Assembly: GCA_029261215.1 (NCBI GenBank)
Contig: JAJDBT010000072.1
Span: forward strand, 62,001 to 126,000
Direction: 5' to 3'
From: Nitrospirota bacterium
GTDB lineage: Bacteria; Nitrospirota; Nitrospiria; SBBL01; JAADHI01
Length of the DNA: 64,000 nt
A program made the translations under genes and the position numbers. Below the pieces are notes generated by a model. The model was not told where the DNA came from and made no database searches. It was given only the letters and a program-made list of their open reading frames with translations. How positions within the stretch are numbered: position 1 is the stretch's first letter; each line of letters starts with the position of its first letter. Below, in pieces: positions 1 to 8,764 of the stretch.

Positions 1-789
1 GTCGGCCTTTACGACCAACCCACCTGCGTGAACAATGTTGAAACCCTTTCCACCGTCCCTTACATTATTAAAAACGGGCCGGATTGGTTCAAGTCTATTG
101 GAACTGCCGACTCACCTGGCACAATGATCTTTACCCTCACCGGGGATGTCCAGCGGCCCGGCATGTACGAGCTCCCGCTTGGCACCCCACTTTCCACCCT
201 GATTAATGTTTACGGCGGTGGCCCACTCATGGGCCGTCACATTCAGGCCGTTTTTTCCGGGCCTACAAATGCCGTTATTCCGGCAGACAAGCTGGATACG
301 CCGCTTGATTACGGTTCCATGCGAAAAATTCCTTCCGGTCTTGGGTCGGGAGGATACACTGTTTTAGACAACACCGCTTGTGTTGTCACGATGGGCCTAA
401 ATTTTTCAAAGTTTCTGGCACTCGAATCCTGTGGACAATGCAGCTCCTGCAAAACGGGAACAGGCCGCATTACCCGTGGACTCGAACTTTTAGAAGCGGG
501 AGAGGCCACAGAGGAAACCGTGCTTTCCATTTTGGAAGACTGCCAGCACATCAAAGGCGCAGGCCACTGTTATTTGTGTACTGAAGAGGGTATTGAAATC
601 GGCAGTATTTTTTATAATTTCCCTGAAGTCATCGTGGAACATCTTGAATATGGCTGCCTGAAACACCGTCCGCTCATCATGCCTAAAATTAAAAGTTTTG
701 ACGAAGCCACACATACCTTTACTTTTGATGAAGCCTATTTTGAACGCTGTGCCTCTGAAGGAAAATACATTAACTACCCTGGGGATTAA
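1..789 (+). CDS. nuoF: NADH-quinone oxidoreductase subunit F-like protein (5' end outside window)
   Basis: This is the C-terminal part of the NADH- and FMN-binding subunit of respiratory complex I (or a close NuoF/HoxF relative). Visible are the NNVETL motif, an SLBB-type segment around residues 45-90 of the fragment, and the cluster-binding domain with ESCGQCSSC followed about 40 residues later by HCYLC, the four-cysteine pattern of the N3 [4Fe-4S] cluster. The frame is open to the window edge, so the FMN and NADH half lies upstream. A C-terminal tail of about 35 residues follows the iron-sulfur domain. No nuoG follows; the next gene is an unrelated Nudix hydrolase, so this is the last gene of its cluster. 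A formate dehydrogenase or hydrogenase diaphorase subunit cannot be excluded. Confidence 0.9.
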   Translation, partial: VGLYDQPTCVNNVETLSTVPYIIKNGPDWFKSIGTADSPGTMIFTLTGDVQRPGMYELPLGTPLSTLINVYGGGPLMGRHIQAVFSGPTNAVIPADKLDTPLDYGSMRKIPSGLGSGGYTVLDNTACVVTMGLNFSKFLALESCGQCSSCKTGTGRITRGLELLEAGEATEETVLSILEDCQHIKGAGHCYLCTEEGIEIGSIFYNFPEVIVEHLEYGCLKHRPLIMPKIKSFDEATHTFTFDEAYFERCASEGKYINYPGD

Positions 790-871
790 GACGCATTACT
801 CGACAAGGTGAACGATACACAGCAACAACAATCCCTGTACAGCCCCAAGCTGTAGTTTAATTCCGGCCTAA

Positions 872-1423
872 ATGCATCGAAACGCCTTGCTTTCCCTGAT
901 TTTAGACTACCGTAACGCTCATCCCGAAGAAGCGCTCACCATCGGCCGCTTCACCTCCTTTATCAAACAAAATAAGGATTGTTTCAAACGCGAACTTGAA
1001 ACAGGACATCTCACCGGCTCAGCGTGGCTTGTAAATCTGGATCAAACGAAAGTACTGCTCACGCACCACCGCAAACTCAATCGATGGCTGCAACTGGGTG
1101 GGCATGCCGATGGAGAATCAGATATTTTATCGGTCGCAATGCGGGAAGCCTACGAAGAATCTGGCTTAAATCAAATCATTCCCGTAAAAAAAGAAATCTT
1201 TGATCTGGATATTCACCGCATTCCTGAACGAGGCAAGGAATGCGCGCATGATCATTATGATATTCGTTTTGCATTACAAGCTGTGGGTTCTGAGGATTTT
1301 CAGGTGAGTGAAGAGTCGCACGATTTGTCCTGGATCGACATCGTTTCATTTCATCAGATGACCTCTGAAACGTCGATGTTGCGCATGCAGAATAAATGGC
1401 TTACAAAACATGGCGCTGCTTAA
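872..1423 (+). CDS. Nudix hydrolase
   Basis: A 183-residue member of the Nudix hydrolase superfamily, which cleaves nucleoside diphosphates linked to another group. The Nudix box lies at about residues 76-100: GGHADGE, then REAYEESGL, which supplies the metal-binding glutamates. The spacing between the first glutamate and REAYEESGL is one residue longer than the classical box, as in the subgroup whose box starts LGGHADG. The N-terminal 40 residues are helical and may be a substrate-recognition extension. The gene stands alone between nuoF and the convergent repeat lipoprotein. No strong ribosome site precedes the ATG. The substrate cannot be predicted. Confidence 0.85.
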   Translation: MHRNALLSLILDYRNAHPEEALTIGRFTSFIKQNKDCFKRELETGHLTGSAWLVNLDQTKVLLTHHRKLNRWLQLGGHADGESDILSVAMREAYEESGLNQIIPVKKEIFDLDIHRIPERGKECAHDHYDIRFALQAVGSEDFQVSEESHDLSWIDIVSFHQMTSETSMLRMQNKWLTKHGAA

Positions 1424-1456
1424 ATTTTCAAGAACAATTTCAAGGCCTATCCGAGA

Positions 1457-4432
1457 TTAATCGATCCGGTTCGACCATAAGTTATAACGGTTGTCTGCAC
1501 TGGTAAACTGAGACCAGACAGCAGTAACCCTGCCAAAGCCATCCACAACAAGCTTCCCTAAAGCAACATTTCCCAAATCTTCGGTGTCCATTTTTTCGGC
1601 GGTGTCCCATCCGGCGCCCACAACGTATCTGTTCACCCATTTGTTCCACAGAGACCCATTGTTTTGGATCCAAACAACTGTCACATTTCCCGTAGCATCA
1701 AGCCCGGCAGAAAAAGCATTGGATAACACACCACCCCCTAAATCTTCGGTATCAATCTTTTCAGCCGCACCCCAAACACCCGTTGTAATGAGATAACGGT
1801 TGGCCCAAATATTATTCTGGGCACCATCAGATTGTGTCCATAGCGCTGTAAGATTGCCAAGAGAATCTATCAGCACAGAATGTGTTCCCACCACGTCTCC
1901 TGAATCATCGCTTTCAATCTTTTCAGCCGCCGTGTTCCAAACACCCGTTCCCGCCGTATAACGATTGGCCCAAAGATTTTTACGAGGAGAATTATCAAAT
2001 TGCGTCCATACGGCCGTTACATTTCCAAAATCGTCCACAACAAGGACAGCATCTTCTACACTGCCGACATCTTCTGTTTCTATTTTTTGGGCATCACCCC
2101 ATCCAAGTCCAAGGGTGTAACGATTTGCACGCTGACTGTCTCTTATGCTGTCATTCTGTTTCCAAACCGCCATCACATGCCCAGAAGCATCAACGACTAA
2201 TTTCGCTGCAAAAACATTTCCGGCATCTTCAATTTCAATCTTTTCGGCTGTACCCCATCCACTACCCATTGTATATCGGTTTGACCATTGGTTATCCCAT
2301 GCACCGTCAAATTGCGGCCAAACAACAGTGAGATTCCCTAAATGATCACTCACGATCACAGGTTTCTTAACATTTCCATCATCTGCCGTATCAATCTTTT
2401 GTGCCGCTCCCCAAGCGCCATTCACGACATCATAACGATTGGCCCATAAATCCAGCAGCGACCCACCACTCACCAGTTGTCCCCATATCGCCGTCACATT
2501 TCCCAGAGGGTCAATCACCAAGCTTGGCCCTGTTAAATCACCAGCTCCCACTTCAATCATTTCGGCCGTACCCCAGCCACCTCCCGAATATCGATTAGAC
2601 CATTGATTCCAGACGGTTCCGCCACTGACTTTCTGACTCCAGACCACAGTGACCTCACCTGATGAAGCGTCGATGACCGCTTCAGGTCCAGCAAAGCCTC
2701 CCCGGGGAAGCACAGTTCCATCTCCTGTTTCAATTTTTTGCGCGCCGCCCCAGCCAGTACCCACTTCAAACCGTCTCGCCCATAGGTTTGAACGGATTCC
2801 TTCAGATTGCACCCAGATCACAGTCACATTTCCTGGGTTGTCGATAAGAACAATGACTCCCTCCACGGGTCCTAAGTCTTCAGTGTCAATTTTTGTGGCA
2901 TTTGCATCCCAGCCGATGCCAATTGTGAAGCGAGTCGACCATAAATTTAAATTGGCCCCATCCTGTTGCGGCCAAACCACGGTCACATGACCAAGACTAT
3001 CGGAAACCAGGACAGGCGTTCCGGTCGATCCAACTTCATTTTCTATTTTTTGAGCGCCATCATATTGCAAACAGGTCACAACAACATCACTCACATTGGC
3101 GCTACTGATTGAACCACTCCCTTTTGAAACACTACAGCCCACATTAGGGGTACTCGACGGGGTTTTCAGTGTAACATTGTAGCCCGCGCCATCACTCAAA
3201 AGTGTATTGAAAGTGAAACTCCCATTATCGTTGATCGTTAAGTTATCACCCCCATTGTTTTGCAAAACCAGGCCCGGACCCGGAGCCGCGATACCACTCA
3301 CAAGCCCTCCAACGGAATAGGTCGCGCCCGAAACACAATTAATGGAAATATTATTTACATTCGCGCCGTTGAAGGTCCCCGACCCGTTACTCACGCTACA
3401 AAATTGGGCCGTCGGATGAACCAATACTGTGGCGCTATAAATCCCGCCGTCTACTAGGGGCGTACTAAAGATAAAGGCTCCGTTTGCCGCCACGGGCAAA
3501 TCATCCCCGTTATTATTTTGCAAGACCAGTCCGCTCGCCGATAACCCACTGACAGTCCCGCCCAGGGTATAGCTTTCCGTAGCGCAAATCACTGCGACAT
3601 CACTCACACTGCCGCCACTGATCGTTCCTGAAGCATTGCTCACACTACAAAGTTGTGTCGGGCTATTGGGGTGGGTCAAAATGCTCACATTATAATTATT
3701 GCCATTGGCGATTAGAGCGCTGAACGTAAAACTACCATTTGCACTGATGGAGATGTTGTTGCCGCCGTTATTTTGTAAGACCAGTCCTGTCCCGCTCAAA
3801 CCACTCACCGTGCCACCGACTGTTGAGGATCCTGTGTTGCAACTAATCGCAACATTACTCACATTGGCATTACTCACACTGCCACTACCATTAAAAACGC
3901 TACAGGTCTGAGCCGGTGCACTGGGATGAGTTAAGACAGTGACGAGGTAGGTTTCTCCACTTCCGAATGCCGCATTAAGCGTAAAACTGCCATTTCCACT
4001 GACCGTTAAATCATTGCCACCCTTGTTTTGCAAGATCAAACCTGATCCCACTAATCCGCTGACCGTCCCTCCCACAGTAAATTGTCCGGTCAGACAATTC
4101 ACTTCGATATTGGTAATATCCTGCGTCTGTACAAGGCCCGCGCCTTGAATAATCGTGCAAACTTGTTGCGGATTGTCAGGTTGTGTCATCACACTAACAG
4201 CGTAAGACTCTCCTTCGCTGAGTGAGGTCCCAAAAACAAAAGAACCATCTGAATTGATGGGCAAAGACTCCCCATTATTCTGAAGGGATAACCCGCTACC
4301 TACAAGGCCGTTGACTACCCCCCCGACCTTGTAAGTCAAAACGGAACGACTTGACCCGCCACCTCCACCACCACAGGCGGTCAGACTGAACATCAACATC
4401 CATGAAATGAATACGATAATATTTTTTGGCAT
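1457..4432 (-). CDS. Large repeat lipoprotein: five N-terminal repeats plus ten propeller-like repeats
   Basis: A 991-residue predicted lipoprotein; the lipobox LTAC places the lipid-anchored cysteine at residue 20, followed by a run of glycines. Residues about 30-455 are five repeats of about 85 residues. Each starts with GG.VSGL, contains LVLQNN, and ends with two cysteines, one in the middle (CSV.. type) and one at the end, suggesting a disulfide per repeat. Residues about 456-991 are ten repeats of about 53 residues built on NVTVVW.Q, NLWANRY and KIETED motifs, which resemble beta-propeller blades. The function is unknown; a surface-exposed binding or adhesion protein is likely. The gene faces the Nudix gene, and no neighbour on its strand suggests a partner. 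The high internal identity makes unequal recombination plausible. Confidence 0.85.
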   Translation of the reverse strand: MPKNIIVFISWMLMFSLTACGGGGGGSSRSVLTYKVGGVVNGLVGSGLSLQNNGESLPINSDGSFVFGTSLSEGESYAVSVMTQPDNPQQVCTIIQGAGLVQTQDITNIEVNCLTGQFTVGGTVSGLVGSGLILQNKGGNDLTVSGNGSFTLNAAFGSGETYLVTVLTHPSAPAQTCSVFNGSGSVSNANVSNVAISCNTGSSTVGGTVSGLSGTGLVLQNNGGNNISISANGSFTFSALIANGNNYNVSILTHPNSPTQLCSVSNASGTISGGSVSDVAVICATESYTLGGTVSGLSASGLVLQNNNGDDLPVAANGAFIFSTPLVDGGIYSATVLVHPTAQFCSVSNGSGTFNGANVNNISINCVSGATYSVGGLVSGIAAPGPGLVLQNNGGDNLTINDNGSFTFNTLLSDGAGYNVTLKTPSSTPNVGCSVSKGSGSISSANVSDVVVTCLQYDGAQKIENEVGSTGTPVLVSDSLGHVTVVWPQQDGANLNLWSTRFTIGIGWDANATKIDTEDLGPVEGVIVLIDNPGNVTVIWVQSEGIRSNLWARRFEVGTGWGGAQKIETGDGTVLPRGGFAGPEAVIDASSGEVTVVWSQKVSGGTVWNQWSNRYSGGGWGTAEMIEVGAGDLTGPSLVIDPLGNVTAIWGQLVSGGSLLDLWANRYDVVNGAWGAAQKIDTADDGNVKKPVIVSDHLGNLTVVWPQFDGAWDNQWSNRYTMGSGWGTAEKIEIEDAGNVFAAKLVVDASGHVMAVWKQNDSIRDSQRANRYTLGLGWGDAQKIETEDVGSVEDAVLVVDDFGNVTAVWTQFDNSPRKNLWANRYTAGTGVWNTAAEKIESDDSGDVVGTHSVLIDSLGNLTALWTQSDGAQNNIWANRYLITTGVWGAAEKIDTEDLGGGVLSNAFSAGLDATGNVTVVWIQNNGSLWNKWVNRYVVGAGWDTAEKMDTEDLGNVALGKLVVDGFGRVTAVWSQFTSADNRYNLWSNRID

Positions 4433-4689
4433 AATCGTGGCAGTTCCCTGTTGGCAGTTTCGTTCCCGACACTAAACCTACCAAAGAATCCAATATTGTC
4501 AATAAATATAGATTTATCACAGAATATACGGCGATAATACGATGAGAGTGTAGATATATTTAAAGGAAGATGGCTTAGAAATGCCGACTCCCTCTCTTAA
4601 AAGGGTTTTAATTTTGGAGAGCGGCCTCCCGATTGATTACAACACGCATTAGATAAATAGTGTAAAGACGTGCCGGGGAGGCGAGGCGG

Positions 4690-5295
4690 CTATTTTGTCG
4701 ACATTTGTGTCTTTTTAGATGAAGGGATTTGAAGTTCCTTCATTTTTTTCCGAAGCGTATTCCTGTGCATGCCCAGTAACTCAGAAGCCTGAACCTGGTT
4801 TCCGGCGGTCTCATTTAAAGCCAGTCGAATCAAGGGTTTTTCAACCTCCTGAATCAAGAGTTCATAGAGATTTTTTCCATCTGATGCCTTGATTTTTTTT
4901 ACAAATTCGGCCAAACGGTGTTCAATTATTTCTGAAAAACTAGGTTCCCCTTCTTGATCTGTTTTTCTTCGTTTATGAAGCACCACCGTGCCATTCAGCG
5001 CCAGCTGTTCCGAGGTGGAATCAATCTGTGTCATTGTCTTCTGAAGCAAGGGGCCCTCTGAAACAATGGCATAAAAGGGGGTTCCCTGTTTTTTTAGATT
5101 TTCAAGGGTTTGCAGTGCCCGTTCCCAATTTTTTTCAGCATCAATCACCACCACAGACTCAGAAAGATCTGACGTTTGAGGGAAATCCCCATGTGCCATG
5201 ATGCACGTGACCCGAGTACCATTTTTTCTCAATTTTTCTTGAAAATTTTCAACAAAATGAGTATCTTCGTGGACAAGAAAGATATCGCGTGTCAT
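4690..5295 (-). CDS. Response-regulator-like protein with Fis-type DNA-binding domain
   Basis: A 201-residue protein with an N-terminal receiver-like fold and a C-terminal Fis-family helix-turn-helix (about residues 145-190; ASELLGMHRNTLRKKM is the helix-turn-helix). In the N-terminal part E10/D11, D52, S79 and K108 fall where a receiver domain places its acidic pocket, phospho-acceptor, Ser/Thr and Lys. The surrounding sequence is otherwise far from typical receivers, and there is no AAA+ domain between the two parts, unlike NtrC. It resembles short Fis-type regulators of the ActR/PrrA kind. No sensor kinase is adjacent; the neighbours are ClpB upstream and the repeat lipoprotein downstream, all on the minus strand. 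Its targets are unknown. Confidence 0.7.
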   Translation of the reverse strand: MTRDIFLVHEDTHFVENFQEKLRKNGTRVTCIMAHGDFPQTSDLSESVVVIDAEKNWERALQTLENLKKQGTPFYAIVSEGPLLQKTMTQIDSTSEQLALNGTVVLHKRRKTDQEGEPSFSEIIEHRLAEFVKKIKASDGKNLYELLIQEVEKPLIRLALNETAGNQVQASELLGMHRNTLRKKMKELQIPSSKKTQMSTK

Positions 5296-5361
5296 GGGAT
5301 GCTCCGAGGATGCTAAAGACGTAACAGACCCGCTAATCTATACAGATCTCCCCAATTATTG

Positions 5362-7941
5362 TCAACGAAAAATAAGACGGCCCTCCTCTAAATCGACTTC
5401 TAATTGATCCCCTGATTGAACAGAGCCATCAATCAATTTCATAGACAAAGGGTTTAAAAGATCCCTCTGAATCACCCGTTTCAAAGGCCGCGCCCCGTAG
5501 ACAGGATCATAGCCCTCCTGGGCAAGATAGGCCTGAGCGGCTGGTGTGAGCACTAGTTTGATCTGCTTGTCACTCAATCGTTTTTTAAGCAGCCCAAGTT
5601 GAATCTCGACAATTTTTTCCAGCTGCACCATCTGAAGCGGATGAAAAATCACGATATCATCAATTCGGTTGAGAAACTCCGGTTTAAAGTGTCCACGTAA
5701 AGCTTTGAGGACCACTTGCCGCATTTCTTTTTCATCTCCTGATAAATCCTGGATTTCCTGGCTTCCGATATTAGACGTCATCATAAGAACGGTGTTTTTA
5801 AAATCGATTGTCCGCCCCTTCGAGTCGGTCAGCCGCCCGTCATCCAAAACCTGCAACAAGATATTAAAAACATCAGGGTGCGCCTTTTCGATTTCATCAA
5901 AAAGAACCACGGCATAGGGTCTCCGCCGAATGGCTTCGGTCAATTGTCCGCCCTCCTCATGCCCGACATAACCCGGAGGGGCACCGACCAAACGAGAGAC
6001 GCTGTGTTTTTCCATGTATTCGGACATGTCAATGCGAATCATGGCCTGCTCGTCATCAAAGAGAAACTCCGCCAACGCGCGTGCCGTTTCCGTTTTTCCA
6101 ACCCCCGTCGGCCCCAGGAGGACAAAAGAACCCAGCGGGCGATTCGGATCGGAAATACCCGCCCGCGCCCTGCGAATGGCATTTGATACAGCCGTAATCG
6201 CCTCATCTTGTCCCACAACCCGTTGATGAAGCCGAGCCTCCATATGAATGAGTTTTTCGATCTCGCCTTCAATCATCCGCGTAACCGGAATACCGGTCCA
6301 CTTGGAAACAATCACGGCGATATCTTCCTCATCCACTTCCTCTTTCAGCATCGGATGATCGGACTGCAAAACGTGAAGGCGTTCGTTTTCCTCGGCAAGC
6401 CGTTTATCCAGGGTCGGCCCTTTCCCATAACGCAGTTCTGCTGCACGTCCCAGATCCCCCGCCTGTTCCGCCTGCTCGGCTTCCTGACGGGTCCGGTCAA
6501 TCTCTTCTTTCAAGGCACAAATCTTTTGAATCACCGCTTTTTCATTTTTCCACTGTTTTGAGAGCACTTCAGATGCTTCTTTCAAATTGACGAGTTTTTC
6601 TTTAATTTCTTTTAATCGGGTTTGAGAGACTTCATCTTTTTCTTTTTTGACGGCCTCTCGTTCGATTTCAAGCTGACGAATTTTTCGCTCGCTTTCATCC
6701 AGTTCGGTCGGCATCGAATCGATCTCCATTCGAAGACGCGAGGCGGCCTCATCAATCAGGTCAATGGCTTTATCAGGCAAAAAACGATCCGCAATATAAC
6801 GGTGAGACAAAATCGCCGCAGCAACAATGGCCGCATCCTGAATGCGCACGCCGTGATGCACTTCATAGCGTTCTTTTAAACCACGAAGGATGGAGATACT
6901 TTGATCTACCGTCGGCTCATTCACCATAATGGCTTGAAAGCGTCGTGCCAGCGCAGGGTCTTTTTCAATGTATTTTCGATACTCGTCAATCGTCGTCGCA
7001 CCCACCGTGCGAAGTTCTCCACGCGCCAATGCAGGCTTTAAAAGATTTGATGCATCAATGGCACCCTCGGCCGCTCCGGTACCCACAAGCGTATGCAGTT
7101 CGTCGATAAAAAGGATAATCTCCCCTTCCGCCGCCACCACTTCTTTAATCACAGCTTTGAGGCGGTCCTCAAATTCACCTCGAAATTTTGCCCCGGCAAT
7201 CAAGGCCCCCATGTCAAGAGAGTGAACCCGTTTATTTTTAAGGCCTTCCGGCACATCGCCAGAAATAATGCGCTGCGCCAGTCCTTCCGCAATCGCGGTC
7301 TTTCCAACACCCGCTTCCCCAATGAGCACGGGGTTATTTTTGGTTCGACGAGACAAAACCTGGATCACCCTGCGGATCTCCTCATCCCGTCCGATGACTG
7401 GATCCAGTTTTCCTTTTCGCGCCAGGTCATTCAAATTACGAGAATAACGTTCCAGTGACTGATATTTTTCTTCGGGCGACTGGTCTGTCACCCGATTCTC
7501 TCCTCGAATTTCCTTTAAGGCCGAAAGCACTTTCTTTCGACTCAACCCTTCCGCTTTGAAAAGGGTCGCCACTTCACTTGATGAATCGAGTAACACAAGA
7601 AAAAGATGCTCGGTACTGATGTAATCGTCTTTAAGGTCACTGGCCTCTTTTTCACTCTTTTGCAGTAATGCCGCCACCTGAGGCGTCACCTGTACGGGAC
7701 CCGAAGCACCCGGCCCTGAGACAAGCGCTTTCTTTTTTAAGAGGTCAATCACCTTTCCTCGAAGACCTTCCAGAGGAAGGCCTGTTTTTTTGATGATACT
7801 GGGGATCATGCCCCCTTTTTGATCCAATAAGGCCAAGGCAATATGTGCCTCATCGACATACTGATGCTGGTGGGAAACCGCCTTCTTTTGTGCATCCTCC
7901 AACGCTTCTTGTGCCATGAGTGTGAACCGATCTGCCTGCAT
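5362..7941 (-). CDS. clpB: ATP-dependent disaggregase ClpB
   Basis: An 859-residue Hsp100 chaperone that works with DnaK to dissolve protein aggregates in the cytoplasm. It has the N-terminal Clp repeat domain, a first AAA+ module (Walker A GEAGVGKT, Walker B ILFIDELH), a long coiled-coil middle domain at about residues 400-525 rich in E/K/R, and a second AAA+ module ([22 protein letters not shown]). The length fits the family. The frame opens earlier, at 8022, but the ATG at 7941 begins [14 protein letters not shown] as in other ClpB proteins and follows a strong AAGGAGGTG ribosome site, so I use it. A candidate sigma70-type promoter lies just upstream. Confidence 0.97.
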   Translation of the reverse strand: MQADRFTLMAQEALEDAQKKAVSHQHQYVDEAHIALALLDQKGGMIPSIIKKTGLPLEGLRGKVIDLLKKKALVSGPGASGPVQVTPQVAALLQKSEKEASDLKDDYISTEHLFLVLLDSSSEVATLFKAEGLSRKKVLSALKEIRGENRVTDQSPEEKYQSLERYSRNLNDLARKGKLDPVIGRDEEIRRVIQVLSRRTKNNPVLIGEAGVGKTAIAEGLAQRIISGDVPEGLKNKRVHSLDMGALIAGAKFRGEFEDRLKAVIKEVVAAEGEIILFIDELHTLVGTGAAEGAIDASNLLKPALARGELRTVGATTIDEYRKYIEKDPALARRFQAIMVNEPTVDQSISILRGLKERYEVHHGVRIQDAAIVAAAILSHRYIADRFLPDKAIDLIDEAASRLRMEIDSMPTELDESERKIRQLEIEREAVKKEKDEVSQTRLKEIKEKLVNLKEASEVLSKQWKNEKAVIQKICALKEEIDRTRQEAEQAEQAGDLGRAAELRYGKGPTLDKRLAEENERLHVLQSDHPMLKEEVDEEDIAVIVSKWTGIPVTRMIEGEIEKLIHMEARLHQRVVGQDEAITAVSNAIRRARAGISDPNRPLGSFVLLGPTGVGKTETARALAEFLFDDEQAMIRIDMSEYMEKHSVSRLVGAPPGYVGHEEGGQLTEAIRRRPYAVVLFDEIEKAHPDVFNILLQVLDDGRLTDSKGRTIDFKNTVLMMTSNIGSQEIQDLSGDEKEMRQVVLKALRGHFKPEFLNRIDDIVIFHPLQMVQLEKIVEIQLGLLKKRLSDKQIKLVLTPAAQAYLAQEGYDPVYGARPLKRVIQRDLLNPLSMKLIDGSVQSGDQLEVDLEEGRLIFR

Positions 7942-7974
7942 AAGACACCTCCTTAATATATCTCTCTTACCCCA

Positions 7975-8003
7975 GATATAATCCTCCTTGACTGATCTTT
8001 CAA
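7975..8003 (-). promoter_or_regulatory. Candidate sigma70-type promoter of clpB
   Basis: On the minus strand TTGAAA (7998-8003), a 17-base spacer and TATATC (7975-7980) lie about 35 bases before the clpB start. No CCCCAT-type heat-shock -10 box is at the expected distance, although the CTTGAAA around the -35 also matches a sigma32 -35 element. Confidence 0.45.
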
Positions 8004-8085
8004 GAGAGAGATTCACCCGCACGATGGACAGACTTCAAATTGACAGACCTTCTCTTCGATGATATCTTCCGAAAGAGGAAAACTT

Positions 8086-8748
8086 ATGCCGCTTTTCAAA
8101 TCCTTCATGGTTTTTATCTTTTTCTGCTTACTCGTTAATCCTGCTTCTTCTGAAATTTACCAATACACAGACGCCGCCGGAACCCTCCATTTCACCAATG
8201 TCCCCACAGACCCCCGCTTTAGACAGATGAACCCGGCAAAAACCCGCCCCATCGTTTCAAAAAAAATGGACCAAGTCGAACTTGAAACCTGGATCAGAGA
8301 GGCATCAGAAACCCATCAGCTTTCGCCATCCTTGATTAAAGCCGTGATCCGAGCAGAGTCCAACTTTAATCCGATGGCGCTCTCATCAGCGGGGGCACAG
8401 GGATTAATGCAACTCATGCCAGAGACCTCAGAAGATTTAAAGCTGGGAAATCCCTTTGATCCAGAAGAGAACATTCATGGCGGGACACGCTACTTACGAT
8501 ACTTGCTGGATCGATTTGATCAGGATCTCCGGCTGGCCATTGCAGCCTATCACGCAGGTCCAGGCAATGTTTCAAGGCATGGGGGGGTACCCCCCATTGA
8601 GCAGACCAGAAACTATCTGGAAAAAGTACTCAAATTTTTTGAATTTTACCTGGGAGAAACGGAAGAAAAAGTCACGCGACACAAAACAAAAACCAACAAT
8701 AGTCAGGGCTCCAGGATTCTCGCTCAGTCCATCCTGCCGGGTCCCTGA
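8086..8748 (+). CDS. Secreted lytic transglycosylase (SLT domain with DUF4124-type N-terminus)
   Basis: A 220-residue periplasmic enzyme that cleaves the glycan strands of peptidoglycan. After a signal peptide (about residues 1-23, FMVFIFFCLLVNPASS) comes a short DUF4124-type segment with YQYTDAAGTLHFTN, then the SLT catalytic domain. The domain has the catalytic glutamate in RAESNFNP, then GAQGLMQLMPET and AAYHAGPGNV, which are standard family 1 lytic transglycosylase motifs. The start at 8086 is preferred over an ATG at 8059 because it follows GAGGAAAA at good spacing and begins directly with the signal peptide. The gene is convergent with nadB and stands alone on its strand. Confidence 0.9.
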   Translation: MPLFKSFMVFIFFCLLVNPASSEIYQYTDAAGTLHFTNVPTDPRFRQMNPAKTRPIVSKKMDQVELETWIREASETHQLSPSLIKAVIRAESNFNPMALSSAGAQGLMQLMPETSEDLKLGNPFDPEENIHGGTRYLRYLLDRFDQDLRLAIAAYHAGPGNVSRHGGVPPIEQTRNYLEKVLKFFEFYLGETEEKVTRHKTKTNNSQGSRILAQSILPGP

Positions 8749-8764
8749 AAAAACCCATATCCTG

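Noticed and set aside
3060-4430. Regular DNA repeats that could suggest a CRISPR array or tandem repeat locus
   Set aside because: The repeats are in frame, about 250 bases long, diverged, and encode the protein repeats of the lipoprotein; there are no short identical direct repeats with unique spacers.
5669-7458. Several plus-strand open frames opposite clpB
   Set aside because: They lie entirely within the clpB coding sequence, have no family motifs and no ribosome sites, and are antisense shadows.
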